Positions 8,512 to 16,999 of a DNA stretch of 64,000 nt are shown piece after piece. Positions within the stretch are counted from its first letter, which is position 1. Every line of letters begins with the position of its first letter. The position numbers were made by a program, and so were the translations under genes. Source of the stretch: Gemmatimonadota bacterium. GTDB lineage: Bacteria > Gemmatimonadota > Gemmatimonadetes > Gemmatimonadales > Gemmatimonadaceae. The stretch lies in contig JAQBYI010000007.1 in the NCBI GenBank assembly GCA_027622655.1, positions 1-64,000 of the forward strand, in the 5' to 3' direction. The notes below the pieces were generated by a model. The model made no database searches and had not been told where the DNA came from. It saw only the letters and a program-made list of their open reading frames with translations.

Positions 8512-8997
8512 ATGCAACGACGCGATTTTCTGGGATCAGTCGCGCTGGCGTCGGTTGGCGCCACGCTTTTCTCGCGCACGGCCTCGGCAACGACGACAGC
8601 TGCGGGATCGACCCAGGCAGCTGTGCTGCCCACGATGACCGTCTACAGGTCACCCACGTGCGATTGCTGCAAGGAATGGATCAAGTACATGCAGAAATCC
8701 GGGTTCACGGTGAAGACCATTGAGATAGCCGACTTGCGGCTGATCAAGTCGGGTAGTGGCGTTCCGGCGGCAATGGAGAGCTGTCACACCGCGTTGGTCG
8801 GGGCGTACGTCGTTGAAGGCCACGTGCCTGCCGATCTGGTCAAGAAGATGCTCAACGAGCAGCCGGCGATCATCGGGCTCTCGGTGCCGGGAATGGTGGT
8901 CGGCTCGCCGGGCATGGAGCAGGGGTCGGCGAAGCAGCCGTACAACGTGATGGCGTTTGCGAAGGGCGGCAAGACGAGCGTGTACGCCAAGCGGTAG
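8512..8997 (+). CDS. Tat-exported DUF411 family metal-binding protein
   Basis: A 161-residue protein with a twin-arginine signal (QRRDFLGS) and a mature DUF411 domain. The diagnostic cysteine cluster is Cys50-Asp-Cys52-Cys53 within SPTCDCCKEW, with a further Cys and His in ESCHTA and a His in EGHVPAD. DUF411 proteins are found in metal-resistance contexts and are thought to bind copper or another soft metal in the periplasm; the exact role is not established. It lies 54 bp after the M20 gene on the same strand and is followed by a terminator-like hairpin, so the two may form one transcription unit. Confidence 0.9.
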   Translation: MQRRDFLGSVALASVGATLFSRTASATTTAAGSTQAAVLPTMTVYRSPTCDCCKEWIKYMQKSGFTVKTIEIADLRLIKSGSGVPAAMESCHTALVGAYVVEGHVPADLVKKMLNEQPAIIGLSVPGMVVGSPGMEQGSAKQPYNVMAFAKGGKTSVYAKR

Positions 8998-9007
8998 AAA
9001 CCGCAAA

Positions 9008-9037
9008 GGGCCCGGCAAGTGGTTTCTCGCCGGGCCC
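9008..9037. terminator. GC-rich hairpin after the DUF411 gene
   Basis: A perfect 9-bp inverted repeat (gggcccggc and gccgggccc) with a 12-base loop lies 11 bp after the DUF411 stop and 15 bp before the 3' end of the convergent tRNA-Asn. There is no strong T run, so intrinsic termination on either strand is plausible but not certain. Confidence 0.6.
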
Positions 9038-9051
9038 TCAACGATTCGAAA

Positions 9052-9124
9052 CTGGGGCGGGTGGACTCGAACCACCAACATCCGCATTAACAGTGCGGCG
9101 CTCTGCCGATTGAGCTACACCCCA
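9052..9124 (-). tRNA. tRNA-Asn (GTT)
   Basis: On the minus strand a 73-base cloverleaf is readable. The acceptor TGGGGTG pairs with CGCCCCA, with discriminator G. The D arm begins GCTC, the anticodon stem CCGCA/TGCGG encloses loop CTGTTAA with anticodon GTT, and the T arm contains GGTTCGAGTCC. CCA is not encoded. The 5' acceptor strand is part of a 10-bp tandem duplication extending upstream. Confidence 0.96.
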
Positions 9125-9136
9125 ATACACCCCAAT
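9117..9136. repeat. 10-bp tandem duplication at the tRNA-Asn 5' end
   Basis: Unit acaccccaat is present twice, with a degenerate third copy after it. The first copy is the 5' acceptor strand of tRNA-Asn, so slippage duplicated part of the tRNA acceptor sequence into its upstream flank. Confidence 0.8.
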
Positions 9137-9264
9137 ACACCGCATCACACCCTCAAATACCCCTGAGGACACGAATCCCGGCCCCACGTGAGCGGCCGGG
9201 ATTGCTGTAACCAAAGGTATCGGATCGGGCGCCGAATTCCAGCGGTTGGCGTATCTTCACCTCC

Positions 9265-9786
9265 ATGCGCCCACTCACCGCTCTCGTACTCTCCCTCGCG
9301 CTGGCAGCCTGCTCGGGCAATGTATCCGATTCCGCCTCCCAGCCGCCGTCAGCCGACCAATCCCTGGCCGCGGCGGCCGCCGGCAAGACGCTCCCGCCCG
9401 AGCAGTACGTGAGCCCTACAGCGGGGTTCGATCTCACGCTCCCGGGTGTCTGGACCGGACGCTACCGCACCGAAGAGAAGAGGGACACCACCGCCGGTGC
9501 GCGCCTTGGCGTGGTATTCAGCTTCGTACCGGACAGCGGGTCGGCGGCTCCGTCGCTTACGCTCATGACGCTACGAATCTTCACCAAGTCCGCGTGGGCC
9601 ACGGTGGCCACGCGCACCAGCAGCCCCGTGGGCACGGTACTCGCCGAGCGAGGAGATGATGTGTTCGTCCTCTCGCTCCCGAACGTCAACCCGTACCCGC
9701 CGGCGTCACCTGAGGCGCCATTGTATGATCAGCTGATCATTTCGATTGCGCAGGGTGGCCAGCAGGTGCATCTGACACCGCGATGA
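9265..9786 (+). CDS. Hypothetical lipoprotein
   Basis: A 173-residue protein with a lipoprotein signal: a short hydrophobic stretch and lipobox LAAC with Cys16. A Ser/Pro/Ala linker follows, then a compact domain with alternating hydrophobic residues (GFDLTLPGVWTGRY, LGVVFSFVPD), consistent with a small beta-rich fold anchored to a membrane. I do not recognise the family. Its stop overlaps the start of the aminotransferase by four bases (ATGA), so the two are translationally coupled, although a lipoprotein and a cytoplasmic aminotransferase have no obvious shared job. Confidence 0.8.
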   Translation: MRPLTALVLSLALAACSGNVSDSASQPPSADQSLAAAAAGKTLPPEQYVSPTAGFDLTLPGVWTGRYRTEEKRDTTAGARLGVVFSFVPDSGSAAPSLTLMTLRIFTKSAWATVATRTSSPVGTVLAERGDDVFVLSLPNVNPYPPASPEAPLYDQLIISIAQGGQQVHLTPR

Positions 9787-10997
9787 TCCCTGATTCGGCC
9801 GCACCGGCCAAGGCTGCACGCCTCGGCCGGCTCGGAATCGAAGGCGCGTTCGCCGTTGCCGCAGCTGCGCGCGCGCTGGAGGAGTCGGGACGCGAAGTCA
9901 TCCACCTCGAACTCGGCCAGCCCGATTTTCCGTCGCCACAGCACGCAATTGCGGCTGGGGTAGGTGCGCTCGAGGCCGACGACGCGAAATACACCGCGCC
10001 AGCCGGAATTCCTGAACTTCGAAACGCGATACTCGGCTACGCCCGTGGACGCGGCATTCCAGCCGAATTGGGCAATGTCGTCGTGACGTCCGCGGCGAAG
10101 CCGATGTTGCAATACGCACTGCTCGCCGCCGTGAATCCCGGCGATGAGGTCCTCATCCCGTCGCCCGGATTTCCCATCTACCCGTCTGCGGTGCGCCTGG
10201 CTGGCGGCATCGAACGAACGTACGCCATCGCCTCCACGCGCGACGGCTGGCAACTCGACTGGGACTCCATCGAGCGGCAGCTCACGCCGCGCACGCGCGC
10301 GATCGTGCTCAACTCGCCGCACAATCCCACCGGATGGACCGCCACAAGCGACGACCTGGCACGCATTGCGTGGATCGCCGTCGAGCGCAACCTCTGGGTG
10401 ATCAGCGATGAGATCTACAGTGGGCTCGCATACGACTACGCCGACGGCGCATCGCCGTCAGCAGCCGCTGTGCCGGGGATGCTCGACCGCACGATCATCA
10501 TCGACGGATTCTCCAAGCGGTGGTCCATGACCGGGTGGCGCCTCGGATTCGGCATCGTGCCCGCGGCATTGTACGACGATATCGTCGCCCTCGTCATCAA
10601 CAACACGTCGTGCACACCGCCGTTCATCCAGCGAGGCGGGCTCGCGGCGATGGAGGGTTCACAGGACGTGGTGCATGCGCTTCGACAATCGCTGCACGAA
10701 CGGCGTGATCGGTTCGTCTCCGGCCTGAACTCCGTGCCCGGCATCACGTGCGCGCTTCCGTCAGGCGCATTCTATGCCTTTGCCGACGTTCAGCCGTTGC
10801 TTGCCGCATCGCGCCTCGACACTGACGCGTTCGCAGCGCGCCTGCTGCAGGACCACGGCGTCGCCGGCTGCCCGGGCACCGACTTCGGTCCCACCGGCGA
10901 GGGGTTTGTTCGCTTCTCGTTTGCGACAGCCGCCCCCAAGCTCGACCGCGCGATTGAGCTCCTCCAGGCGGCGGCGAAAAGGTTCGGAAAAACGTAG
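9783..10997 (+). CDS. PLP-dependent class I/II aminotransferase
   Basis: A 404-residue fold-type I aminotransferase acting on an amino acid and a 2-oxo acid in the cytoplasm. Visible landmarks are the N-terminal LELGQPDFPSP, the NSPHNPTG segment that holds the cofactor and substrate carboxylate, ISDEIYSGLAYD, and the cofactor lysine Lys245 in GFSKRWSMTGWRLG. A C-terminal Arg in GFVRFSFA would bind the substrate carboxylate. It resembles aspartate or aromatic aminotransferases of the AspC-like type, but substrate choice cannot be fixed. The start is coupled to the upstream lipoprotein stop. Confidence 0.93.
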   Translation: MIPDSAAPAKAARLGRLGIEGAFAVAAAARALEESGREVIHLELGQPDFPSPQHAIAAGVGALEADDAKYTAPAGIPELRNAILGYARGRGIPAELGNVVVTSAAKPMLQYALLAAVNPGDEVLIPSPGFPIYPSAVRLAGGIERTYAIASTRDGWQLDWDSIERQLTPRTRAIVLNSPHNPTGWTATSDDLARIAWIAVERNLWVISDEIYSGLAYDYADGASPSAAAVPGMLDRTIIIDGFSKRWSMTGWRLGFGIVPAALYDDIVALVINNTSCTPPFIQRGGLAAMEGSQDVVHALRQSLHERRDRFVSGLNSVPGITCALPSGAFYAFADVQPLLAASRLDTDAFAARLLQDHGVAGCPGTDFGPTGEGFVRFSFATAAPKLDRAIELLQAAAKRFGKT

Positions 10998-11020
10998 ACC
11001 AACAGCGCCACAATTGTCGC

Positions 11021-12154
11021 CTAGCGGTCCATCCGGAATGGCGTGAGGTCGAAATCACACTTGCCGTCGAGCAGCAGCTTTGCCTGTATTTCACCGATGA
11101 CGCTGGCAAACTTGAATCCATGCCCTGAGCACGCGCTCGACACCAGCACCTGCGGCATTTCAGGCATGAAGTCGATCAGAAATCGCAGGTCCGGCGTGTC
11201 GGTGTAGAGGCAAGCCGCGGACTCGAGCAGCGGCGCTTCCTTCACCCAGTCGAAGAGACGCGACACGGCGTTGCGCACGCGCGCCACGTCGTGCGGCTCG
11301 ACGTCACGGCGAAGTGCCCGCATGTCAGTGACCGGCTCTCCCTGGTAGTGCACGGCCACCTTCCACCCGCGCGGCTGGAGCGGGAAGCCATAGATGAGCT
11401 GGCCGTCAGCGAACTCACACATGAAAACCGGAAAGCGATCCGGTGCCCACATCTCGCGGTCACCCGGTGGTTGGAACCAGAGCGCGGTTTGCCGTTCGAC
11501 GTTCAGCGCCGGCCCCACGTCGCCCACCAACTCCGACATCCACGGACCCGCGGTAAGCACGAGCTTTCCGGCTTCGTACGTTCCCTCGCTGGTCCGCACG
11601 CGAACCCCGCTCCCCATCGGAGCCCAGCTAGTCACGCGCTCATTGAGCCGCAGCGTCGCGCCGTGACGCACCGCGAGGTCGAGATGCGCCTTCACGCATC
11701 GTTCGGGATTGAGCATGCCGGCGGCGGGATCGAGCAGCGCCTTGAACCCGGCCATCGGCATGAACTGCGGAAAACGGTCCTGCAGGTACGAGCTCTTGAT
11801 TTCCTCCAAAGGCAGATCGTGTTCCTCGGCAGCCCGCCGGGCGCCGTGAATCAGGCCGCTGTTTTCAGAGCCGAGCATGAGATTGCCCGTGATTCGCAGC
11901 AGGTTCGGCTCGTTGGCATCGTGCTCGAGCTGGTGCCACAACTCGTACGACCGCTGCAACATTGGCACGTAGAGCGGGTGCTCGTAGTACACGAGTCGGA
12001 TGATGCGGCTCTCGCCGTGCGACGATCCGAATTCGTGCGGTGGCTCGTGCTGGTCAATGCCGAGTACTCTCGCGCCACGGGACGCGAGATGATATGCGGT
12101 CGCGCTTCCCATCGCGCCGAGTCCCACCACGATCACGTCGTAGATAGCAGTCAC
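11021..12154 (-). CDS. Monomeric sarcosine / N-methyl-L-tryptophan oxidase-type flavoprotein
   Basis: A 377-residue FAD-dependent amine oxidase of the DAO superfamily. The N-terminal Rossmann motif is VVGLGAMGSATAYHLASRG, followed by GSSHGESRIIR, a signature of MSOX and SolA-type enzymes. Cys315 lies in SAACLYTDTPD, the position where these enzymes attach FAD covalently, and SACSGHGFKFAS near the C-terminus completes the flavin site. It would oxidatively demethylate a secondary amino acid, producing formaldehyde and hydrogen peroxide. Length matches the family. No glycine cleavage or folate genes adjoin it, so the true substrate stays open between sarcosine, N-methyltryptophan and related amines. 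Confidence 0.92.
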   Translation of the reverse strand: MTAIYDVIVVGLGAMGSATAYHLASRGARVLGIDQHEPPHEFGSSHGESRIIRLVYYEHPLYVPMLQRSYELWHQLEHDANEPNLLRITGNLMLGSENSGLIHGARRAAEEHDLPLEEIKSSYLQDRFPQFMPMAGFKALLDPAAGMLNPERCVKAHLDLAVRHGATLRLNERVTSWAPMGSGVRVRTSEGTYEAGKLVLTAGPWMSELVGDVGPALNVERQTALWFQPPGDREMWAPDRFPVFMCEFADGQLIYGFPLQPRGWKVAVHYQGEPVTDMRALRRDVEPHDVARVRNAVSRLFDWVKEAPLLESAACLYTDTPDLRFLIDFMPEMPQVLVSSACSGHGFKFASVIGEIQAKLLLDGKCDFDLTPFRMDR

Positions 12155-12268
12155 GGTCGGAAAGCTATCGTTCGGCTGTTGGCCTGCACCAAAGGCGTCC
12201 GGATGCGATTGACGGCGCCCCCTGAACGGAACGCCGCCAATCGGACTACGGAACTGTCGCCTACGTCG

Positions 12269-12730
12269 CTACTTCACGATCAAGTCCTTCAGCGCGGCCT
12301 TGACTCGCGGGTCGTCGAACTTGGCCAGGGCGTTGATCACCCTGCGTCGGCGAGCCACCGTTTCGGTTGGCGACTTTGCCACCGCGAGGAGCCAGTCGGC
12401 GTTCTCGCGGCCGCCGGCGCGCGCAATCTCCTGCCCGACTTCGTCGAATCTGAGCGGATTGCCGGTCATCATGTCGAATACCGATTCGTCGCTCGCCACG
12501 CTTCCCTGCCGGATCCCGTTGAAGAACTGCGTCGCGCCGGGCGTGGTCGCCGTTACTTCGTAGAGGATCCGGAACTTTCCGCTTCCGGGCGCGAGAAGCT
12601 CATAGCGCGTGTAGTCGTCCGCCTGGGTCTGGCGCGGCGGTTGACCGGAACCGGAACCGGGTTGCGCCGCAACGAAGAGCGGCGCGAAAAGGAGGACCAG
12701 AGAAAGAGTCTTCACGTTCGCGCCGCGCAT
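12269..12730 (-). CDS. Exported hypothetical protein
   Basis: A 153-residue protein with a Sec signal peptide (KTLSLVLLFAPLFVAAQ) and a Gly/Ser/Pro linker. The mature domain begins YTRYELLAPGSGKFRILYEVTATTPGATQFFN. The C-terminal half is helical and charged (ETVARRRRVINALAKFDDPRVKAAL), reminiscent of a single HEAT-like repeat. ATG 12730 follows GAGGG. I do not recognise the family. It sits between the oxidase and another small unknown gene on the same strand. Confidence 0.72.
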   Translation of the reverse strand: MRGANVKTLSLVLLFAPLFVAAQPGSGSGQPPRQTQADDYTRYELLAPGSGKFRILYEVTATTPGATQFFNGIRQGSVASDESVFDMMTGNPLRFDEVGQEIARAGGRENADWLLAVAKSPTETVARRRRVINALAKFDDPRVKAALKDLIVK

Positions 12731-12783
12731 GGGGGATACCCTCGTGCTTCGTCGATTATTTGATGGTACCGGAACCTCGTTCG

Positions 12784-13185
12784 CTACTTCTTCTCCGGCG
12801 CCTTCAGCATGCTGCGAATCGGAAGGAGCGGCGTGGCCTGCCCGGGATTTTTCTTCATGATGTCTTCAAGAAGCATAATGATGATCCCGTCGTCGTCCAC
12901 GAGCGTTGGTGCCGCGCCAAAGCGCTTCCCGTAGCCCATGTGCCGCGCGGCATCAAGGACCACACCGTCCTGCAGCACCACGTCCGTGCTTCCGTGCACG
13001 ACGCGCACGGCCATGAACTTCTTGCCGGTCTTTTCCATGTAGCCGATGCAGACACCGTCGGCACCGGATGGCCAGGCCGGAATTGGATGAGCCTGCCCGT
13101 CGGAGCCCTCAAAGCTCGTCGCGCCGGACTTCATCTTGCCAAAGTTGTTCTCGAACCCGCCATGGTACATGAAGCAGTGATTCAT
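12784..13185 (-). CDS. Hypothetical protein, 133 residues
   Basis: The frame is open far upstream but there lies antisense to an M20 peptidase, so I start at ATG 13185 (MNHCFMYHGGFENNFGKM), leaving 133 residues. There is no signal peptide or membrane segment. The middle (KKFMAVRVVHGSTDVVLQDG) looks like beta strands, and the end is basic and low in complexity (KNPGQATPLLPIRSMLKAPEKK). Function is unknown. Composition and third-position GC resemble the neighbouring genes, which supports coding. Confidence 0.6.
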   Translation of the reverse strand: MNHCFMYHGGFENNFGKMKSGATSFEGSDGQAHPIPAWPSGADGVCIGYMEKTGKKFMAVRVVHGSTDVVLQDGVVLDAARHMGYGKRFGAAPTLVDDDGIIIMLLEDIMKKNPGQATPLLPIRSMLKAPEKK

Positions 13186-13398
13186 GAGTGAAATCGGCCG
13201 TCTGGAGTGGATGGTCAGGGCCCTACATGGAGCCTGCGATACGGTTGCAATCTCGCACGATTTCGCACGCGGCGTAAGGCGCAATGAGGCGCAGAAGTCC
13301 CAACACCTCACCATCGGCGGGCGTACGCAGTAGAATCTCCGGTATTCTCGGACATTTCCGAGCATTCGGTTCCAACCCGCCTCTATCCCGACCCTGCC

Positions 13399-14835
13399 AT
13401 GCTCCGTACCCGATTTGTCAGTTCTGTACTCGCCGTTGCCGTCTTTGCCGGGCTCGGCGCCACGACGTCCCTCCTCGCCGCACAGCAGCTGGCCCCGCAC
13501 CAGCAGCTCCTCAGGGACGTCTACAAGGAACTCATCGAGATCAACACCTCGGTGATCACCTCGGGCACGACAGTCGCCGCCGAGGCGATGGCCAAGCGCT
13601 TTCGCGACGCCGGTTTCCCGGAACGGGACATCTACCTCGGCGGACCGCGCGCCGATAAGCACAACATCGTCGTTCGCCTTCGCGGCCGCGGAGGAGCAAA
13701 CGCGCCGAAACCGTTGCTCCTGCTCGCCCATCTCGATGTGGTCGAGGCGCTCAAGAGCGATTGGTCGGATGACCTGGATCCGTTCAAGTTCCTCGAACGT
13801 GACGGTTTCTACTACGGACGCGGGACGACCGACGACAAGGCGCAGGGCGCAATCTTCGTCGCCAATCTCATCCGGATGAAGCAGGACGGTTTTGTTCCTG
13901 ACCGCGACATCATCCTTGCGCTCACCGCTGACGAGGAAGGAGGCGGGTTCAACGGCGTGCGTTGGCTCCTCCAGAATCAGCGCGCTCTCGTGGACGCTGC
14001 GTTCGTCGTCAACGAGGGTGGCCGGGGGGCGCTCAAGAACGGCAAGCCGATCTTCAACGAGATGCAGGCCACGCAGAAGAACTTCGTGATGTTCACCGTT
14101 ACGGCGAAGAACCGGGGCGGCCACTCGTCCGTTCCCCGGCCCGACAATGCCATTTATCAACTCGCCGAGGGCATCGCGCGGTTTTCCAAATACAACTTTC
14201 CCGTCAAGCTGAACACGGTCACGCGCGTCTTCTTTGAGCGCACCGCCGCCGTCGAATCGCCCGAAGTTGGCGCCGCCATGACCGCGATCGTCAAGGATCA
14301 GAACGACGCCGCGGCCACGGCGGTCCTGGCCAAGGACCCGCGCTACAACTCGATGCTGCGCACGACCTGTGTCGCCACCGGCCTCACCGGCGGCCACGCG
14401 TCTAATGCGCTGCCGCAGACAGCTCAAGTCTCGATCAACTGCCGGATTCTGCCGGACGCGGTGCCCACGGAGGTCCGCGATGCGATCATCGCCGCCTTCG
14501 CCGATCCGGAGCTTGAAATCTCGGCTCCGCCGGCCCGTGCGCAGGTTGATCCATCGTCAATCGGTCCGGAAATGTTGGGCCCGGTCGAGTTGGTGACTCG
14601 CGAAGTCTACGGAGATATCCCGGTCATTCCGTCCATGAGCACCGGCGCCACAGATTCGCAGGCATTTCGCGTCGCTGGTATTCCTGCGTATGGAGTGTCG
14701 GGAATCATGAATGACGTGGACGACATCCGTGCGCATGGTCGCGACGAGCGGCTGCCCATAAAGTCGCTCTACGACGGGCAGGAGTTTCTCTATCGTCTCA
14801 CGAAGTTGTTCGCGACCACACGAACCGTTCCATGA
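13399..14835 (+). CDS. Exported M20 family metallopeptidase / carboxypeptidase
   Basis: A 478-residue zinc peptidase with a signal peptide (FVSSVLAVAVFAGLGATTSLLAA). The catalytic core shows LLAHLDVVEA (His and Asp), GRGTTDDKAQG, and LTADEEGGGFNG with the Glu pair. The lid domain contains NRGGHSSVPRPDN, typical of M20 carboxypeptidases and acetylornithine deacetylase relatives. A GRGG motif precedes the metal site. The stop overlaps the next peptidase gene by four bases, so the two exported peptidases are coupled and probably act together on periplasmic peptides. It differs in sequence from the M20 protein at 7078-8457. Confidence 0.93.
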   Translation: MLRTRFVSSVLAVAVFAGLGATTSLLAAQQLAPHQQLLRDVYKELIEINTSVITSGTTVAAEAMAKRFRDAGFPERDIYLGGPRADKHNIVVRLRGRGGANAPKPLLLLAHLDVVEALKSDWSDDLDPFKFLERDGFYYGRGTTDDKAQGAIFVANLIRMKQDGFVPDRDIILALTADEEGGGFNGVRWLLQNQRALVDAAFVVNEGGRGALKNGKPIFNEMQATQKNFVMFTVTAKNRGGHSSVPRPDNAIYQLAEGIARFSKYNFPVKLNTVTRVFFERTAAVESPEVGAAMTAIVKDQNDAAATAVLAKDPRYNSMLRTTCVATGLTGGHASNALPQTAQVSINCRILPDAVPTEVRDAIIAAFADPELEISAPPARAQVDPSSIGPEMLGPVELVTREVYGDIPVIPSMSTGATDSQAFRVAGIPAYGVSGIMNDVDDIRAHGRDERLPIKSLYDGQEFLYRLTKLFATTRTVP

Positions 14836-16949
14836 TGCGCAATCGTGTGGCATGCAGCGCGCTCGCCGTTGCACTGAGCGCGGCCGCACCGGCGCTCGGT
14901 GCACAACCCGATGCCGCTGTAGCCGGAGCGGTTGCATCGTGGATCGTCGTCAACGCACCTGCCGGCTCCGAAGGACGCGCATCGGTCAACGCGACATTCA
15001 CGGGCTGGACCGTTGATCGCTGGGGCAACTACATCAAACGCGCCGGGAGCGGCACACCGCGCCGTGTGGTCGCGTGCGCGCTCGATCAATCCGGATACGT
15101 CGTAAGTCAGATTACCGATCAGGGATATCTGCGCCTGCGACGTACGGGTGCCACAGTCCCGCACCAGCTCTGGGACCAGTTCCACGAAGGCCAGCGCATC
15201 GCGATTCTCACGAAGACTCGCATTGTAAAGGCGATCAGTGCCATCGCGAACGGTCACTATGCCGCATTCCATCGTGCCGATTCGCTCGCGGCAACTGTTG
15301 ACCAACTATGGATCGACGTCGGGGCGTCATCGCGCGCGGACGTAGGGAAACTCGGCATCACCCTGCTCGACCCGGTGTTCTACGACCGCCCGGCGTGGAC
15401 GTACGAGGGATTCGCGTCGGGGCCAAACGCCGGTGCTCGCGCGGGATGCGCGGCCGTCGCGACGGCCGCTGCTGCAGGCGCACCGCAATCCGGAGAAACG
15501 ATTTTCGTTCTTTCCACCCAGCGAGTGTTCGGATGGGTTGGACTTGGCGCGTTTCTGTCGCAGCTCGGACCGATTGACGCAGTGACCGTGTTCGACGTCG
15601 GCGCTTCTGACGGATTCGACGGCGATCCTGCCGCTGCAGGCGGGAGCGGTCGAGGACGTGGTGCTCGCGGTGGTGGCGGTGGTCGCGGCGGCCCGACGCA
15701 AGCCATTCGTGCGGTGGTCGAGGGCGCACAGACCAACGCGCTGCGGCTCGTCACCCCCGCTGTGCGTTGGCCGGGGTCGGTCGTCGAGTCGATTCACGCG
15801 ACCGATGCCAGGTCGCTCGTGCGCGCCGCGTTGAATGCGGCAAAGTCAACGGCAAACACCGACTCTCCGATGGCGTTGGCGCTCGATACCACGCGCGTAC
15901 TCACGCCTCGTTCGGATGCGTACGGCGCCATCGAAACACAGTTCCTCACACTTGCCGACATGCCGGCCTCGCCGGGTCACGAGTGGCGCGTACGCGAAAC
16001 GCTCCTCGCCGCCCTCCCGAAGTGGGCGCGCGATCGCGCCGTGACCGATTCGGCTGGAAACATCGTCGTAACGGCGGGCCCAGATCGCGATCCGATGGCT
16101 TTTGTCGCGCACATGGATGAGGTGGGCTACGAAATCACTGAAATTCAGCGCGACGGTAGCGTGTCGCTTCGCAGGATGGGCGGCGCTGTCTCGCAGGCCT
16201 GGGAAGGACGTCCGGCCCTGCTCCACTTCGACACCGATGCCAACGGCCGCGCTCCCGAATCGTTGCGAGGCGTCTTCGTTCCGCGCGATGCGGCCCGGCT
16301 ACGCGATCCCGAAGACCTCACGGCGTGGTTTGGAATGGACTCCGCAGCGCTCGTAGCCCGCGGCGTTCGCGTCGGCCAGTCCGTGCTCGGTTACAAGCGC
16401 GGTGAGCGGCTCGATGGCACGCGTCTGGTTGCGCGTGCAAATGACGATCGCGCCGGTGCGACGGCCCTCCTCTTTGCCGTCCAGCGCCTCAATCCCGCGC
16501 AGCTCACGCGAAAGACTTATTTCGTCTGGACCGTGCGCGAGGAGGGTGGACTGCAGGGTGCCCGCGCGTTCGGCGCTGAACACGGGAGTGAGTTGACCCG
16601 CGTCTACAGCATCGACACCTTCGTCTCGAGCGACACGCCACTCGAGTCACCACACTTCGCGTTCGCGCCGCTCGGCGATGGCGCGGTGCTTCGTGGGCTC
16701 GACAACGGTGCGCTGACTCCGCCAACCGAGCGCGATCGCATCATCGACATCGCGCGGTCTGCACGAATTCCGCTGCAGATCGGTACGACCTTCGGCAGCA
16801 CCGACGGCTCGGCGATAATGGGGCGCGGACCGGTGCACGCGTCGTTGTCGTGGCCGGGCCGTTATTCCCATACTCCGGCCGAAGTACTCGATCTGCGTGA
16901 TCTCGATGCGCTCGTGCGGCTGGTTGTTGCGCTGGCGATAGCGCCCTAG
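14832..16949 (+). CDS. Exported tandem M42-like aminopeptidase with degenerate N-terminal half
   Basis: A 705-residue exported protein built from two M42 (FrvX)-like units. The C-terminal unit keeps the motifs: AFVAHMDEVGYEI, NDDRAGATAL, TVREEGGLQGA with the catalytic Glu pair, the Asp in SSDTP, TFGSTDGSA, and RYSHTPAEVLDLRDLD. The N-terminal unit repeats the layout without ligands: CALDQSGYVV replaces the His-x-Asp site, and STQRVFGWVGLG replaces the Glu pair. It therefore looks catalytically dead. A Gly/Arg-rich loop (GRGRGARGGGGGRGG) separates the halves. A single M42 protein is about 350 residues, so this is a duplication. The start overlaps the upstream M20 gene (ATGA). Confidence 0.85.
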   Translation: MMRNRVACSALAVALSAAAPALGAQPDAAVAGAVASWIVVNAPAGSEGRASVNATFTGWTVDRWGNYIKRAGSGTPRRVVACALDQSGYVVSQITDQGYLRLRRTGATVPHQLWDQFHEGQRIAILTKTRIVKAISAIANGHYAAFHRADSLAATVDQLWIDVGASSRADVGKLGITLLDPVFYDRPAWTYEGFASGPNAGARAGCAAVATAAAAGAPQSGETIFVLSTQRVFGWVGLGAFLSQLGPIDAVTVFDVGASDGFDGDPAAAGGSGRGRGARGGGGGRGGPTQAIRAVVEGAQTNALRLVTPAVRWPGSVVESIHATDARSLVRAALNAAKSTANTDSPMALALDTTRVLTPRSDAYGAIETQFLTLADMPASPGHEWRVRETLLAALPKWARDRAVTDSAGNIVVTAGPDRDPMAFVAHMDEVGYEITEIQRDGSVSLRRMGGAVSQAWEGRPALLHFDTDANGRAPESLRGVFVPRDAARLRDPEDLTAWFGMDSAALVARGVRVGQSVLGYKRGERLDGTRLVARANDDRAGATALLFAVQRLNPAQLTRKTYFVWTVREEGGLQGARAFGAEHGSELTRVYSIDTFVSSDTPLESPHFAFAPLGDGAVLRGLDNGALTPPTERDRIIDIARSARIPLQIGTTFGSTDGSAIMGRGPVHASLSWPGRYSHTPAEVLDLRDLDALVRLVVALAIAP

Positions 16950-16984
16950 CAAAGCGGGGCGCAAAACGGGGCGCAAAACGGGCC
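16949..16984. repeat. 12-bp tandem repeat, three copies
   Basis: Units gcaaagcggggc, gcaaaacggggc and gcaaaacgggcc lie head to tail from the last base of the M42-like gene toward the convergent VOC gene, covering most of that gap. Confidence 0.85.
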
Positions 16985-16999
16985 AAGTCCAAAGCTGTG

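Noticed and set aside
11291-12763. 490-codon plus-strand frame opposite the flavoprotein gene
   Set aside because: It is an antisense shadow, with Arg/His-rich composition, over a well-supported FAD oxidase.
13186-14427. Upstream extension of the 133-residue gene to 547 codons
   Set aside because: The extension lies antisense to an intact M20 peptidase; the real gene begins at ATG 13185.
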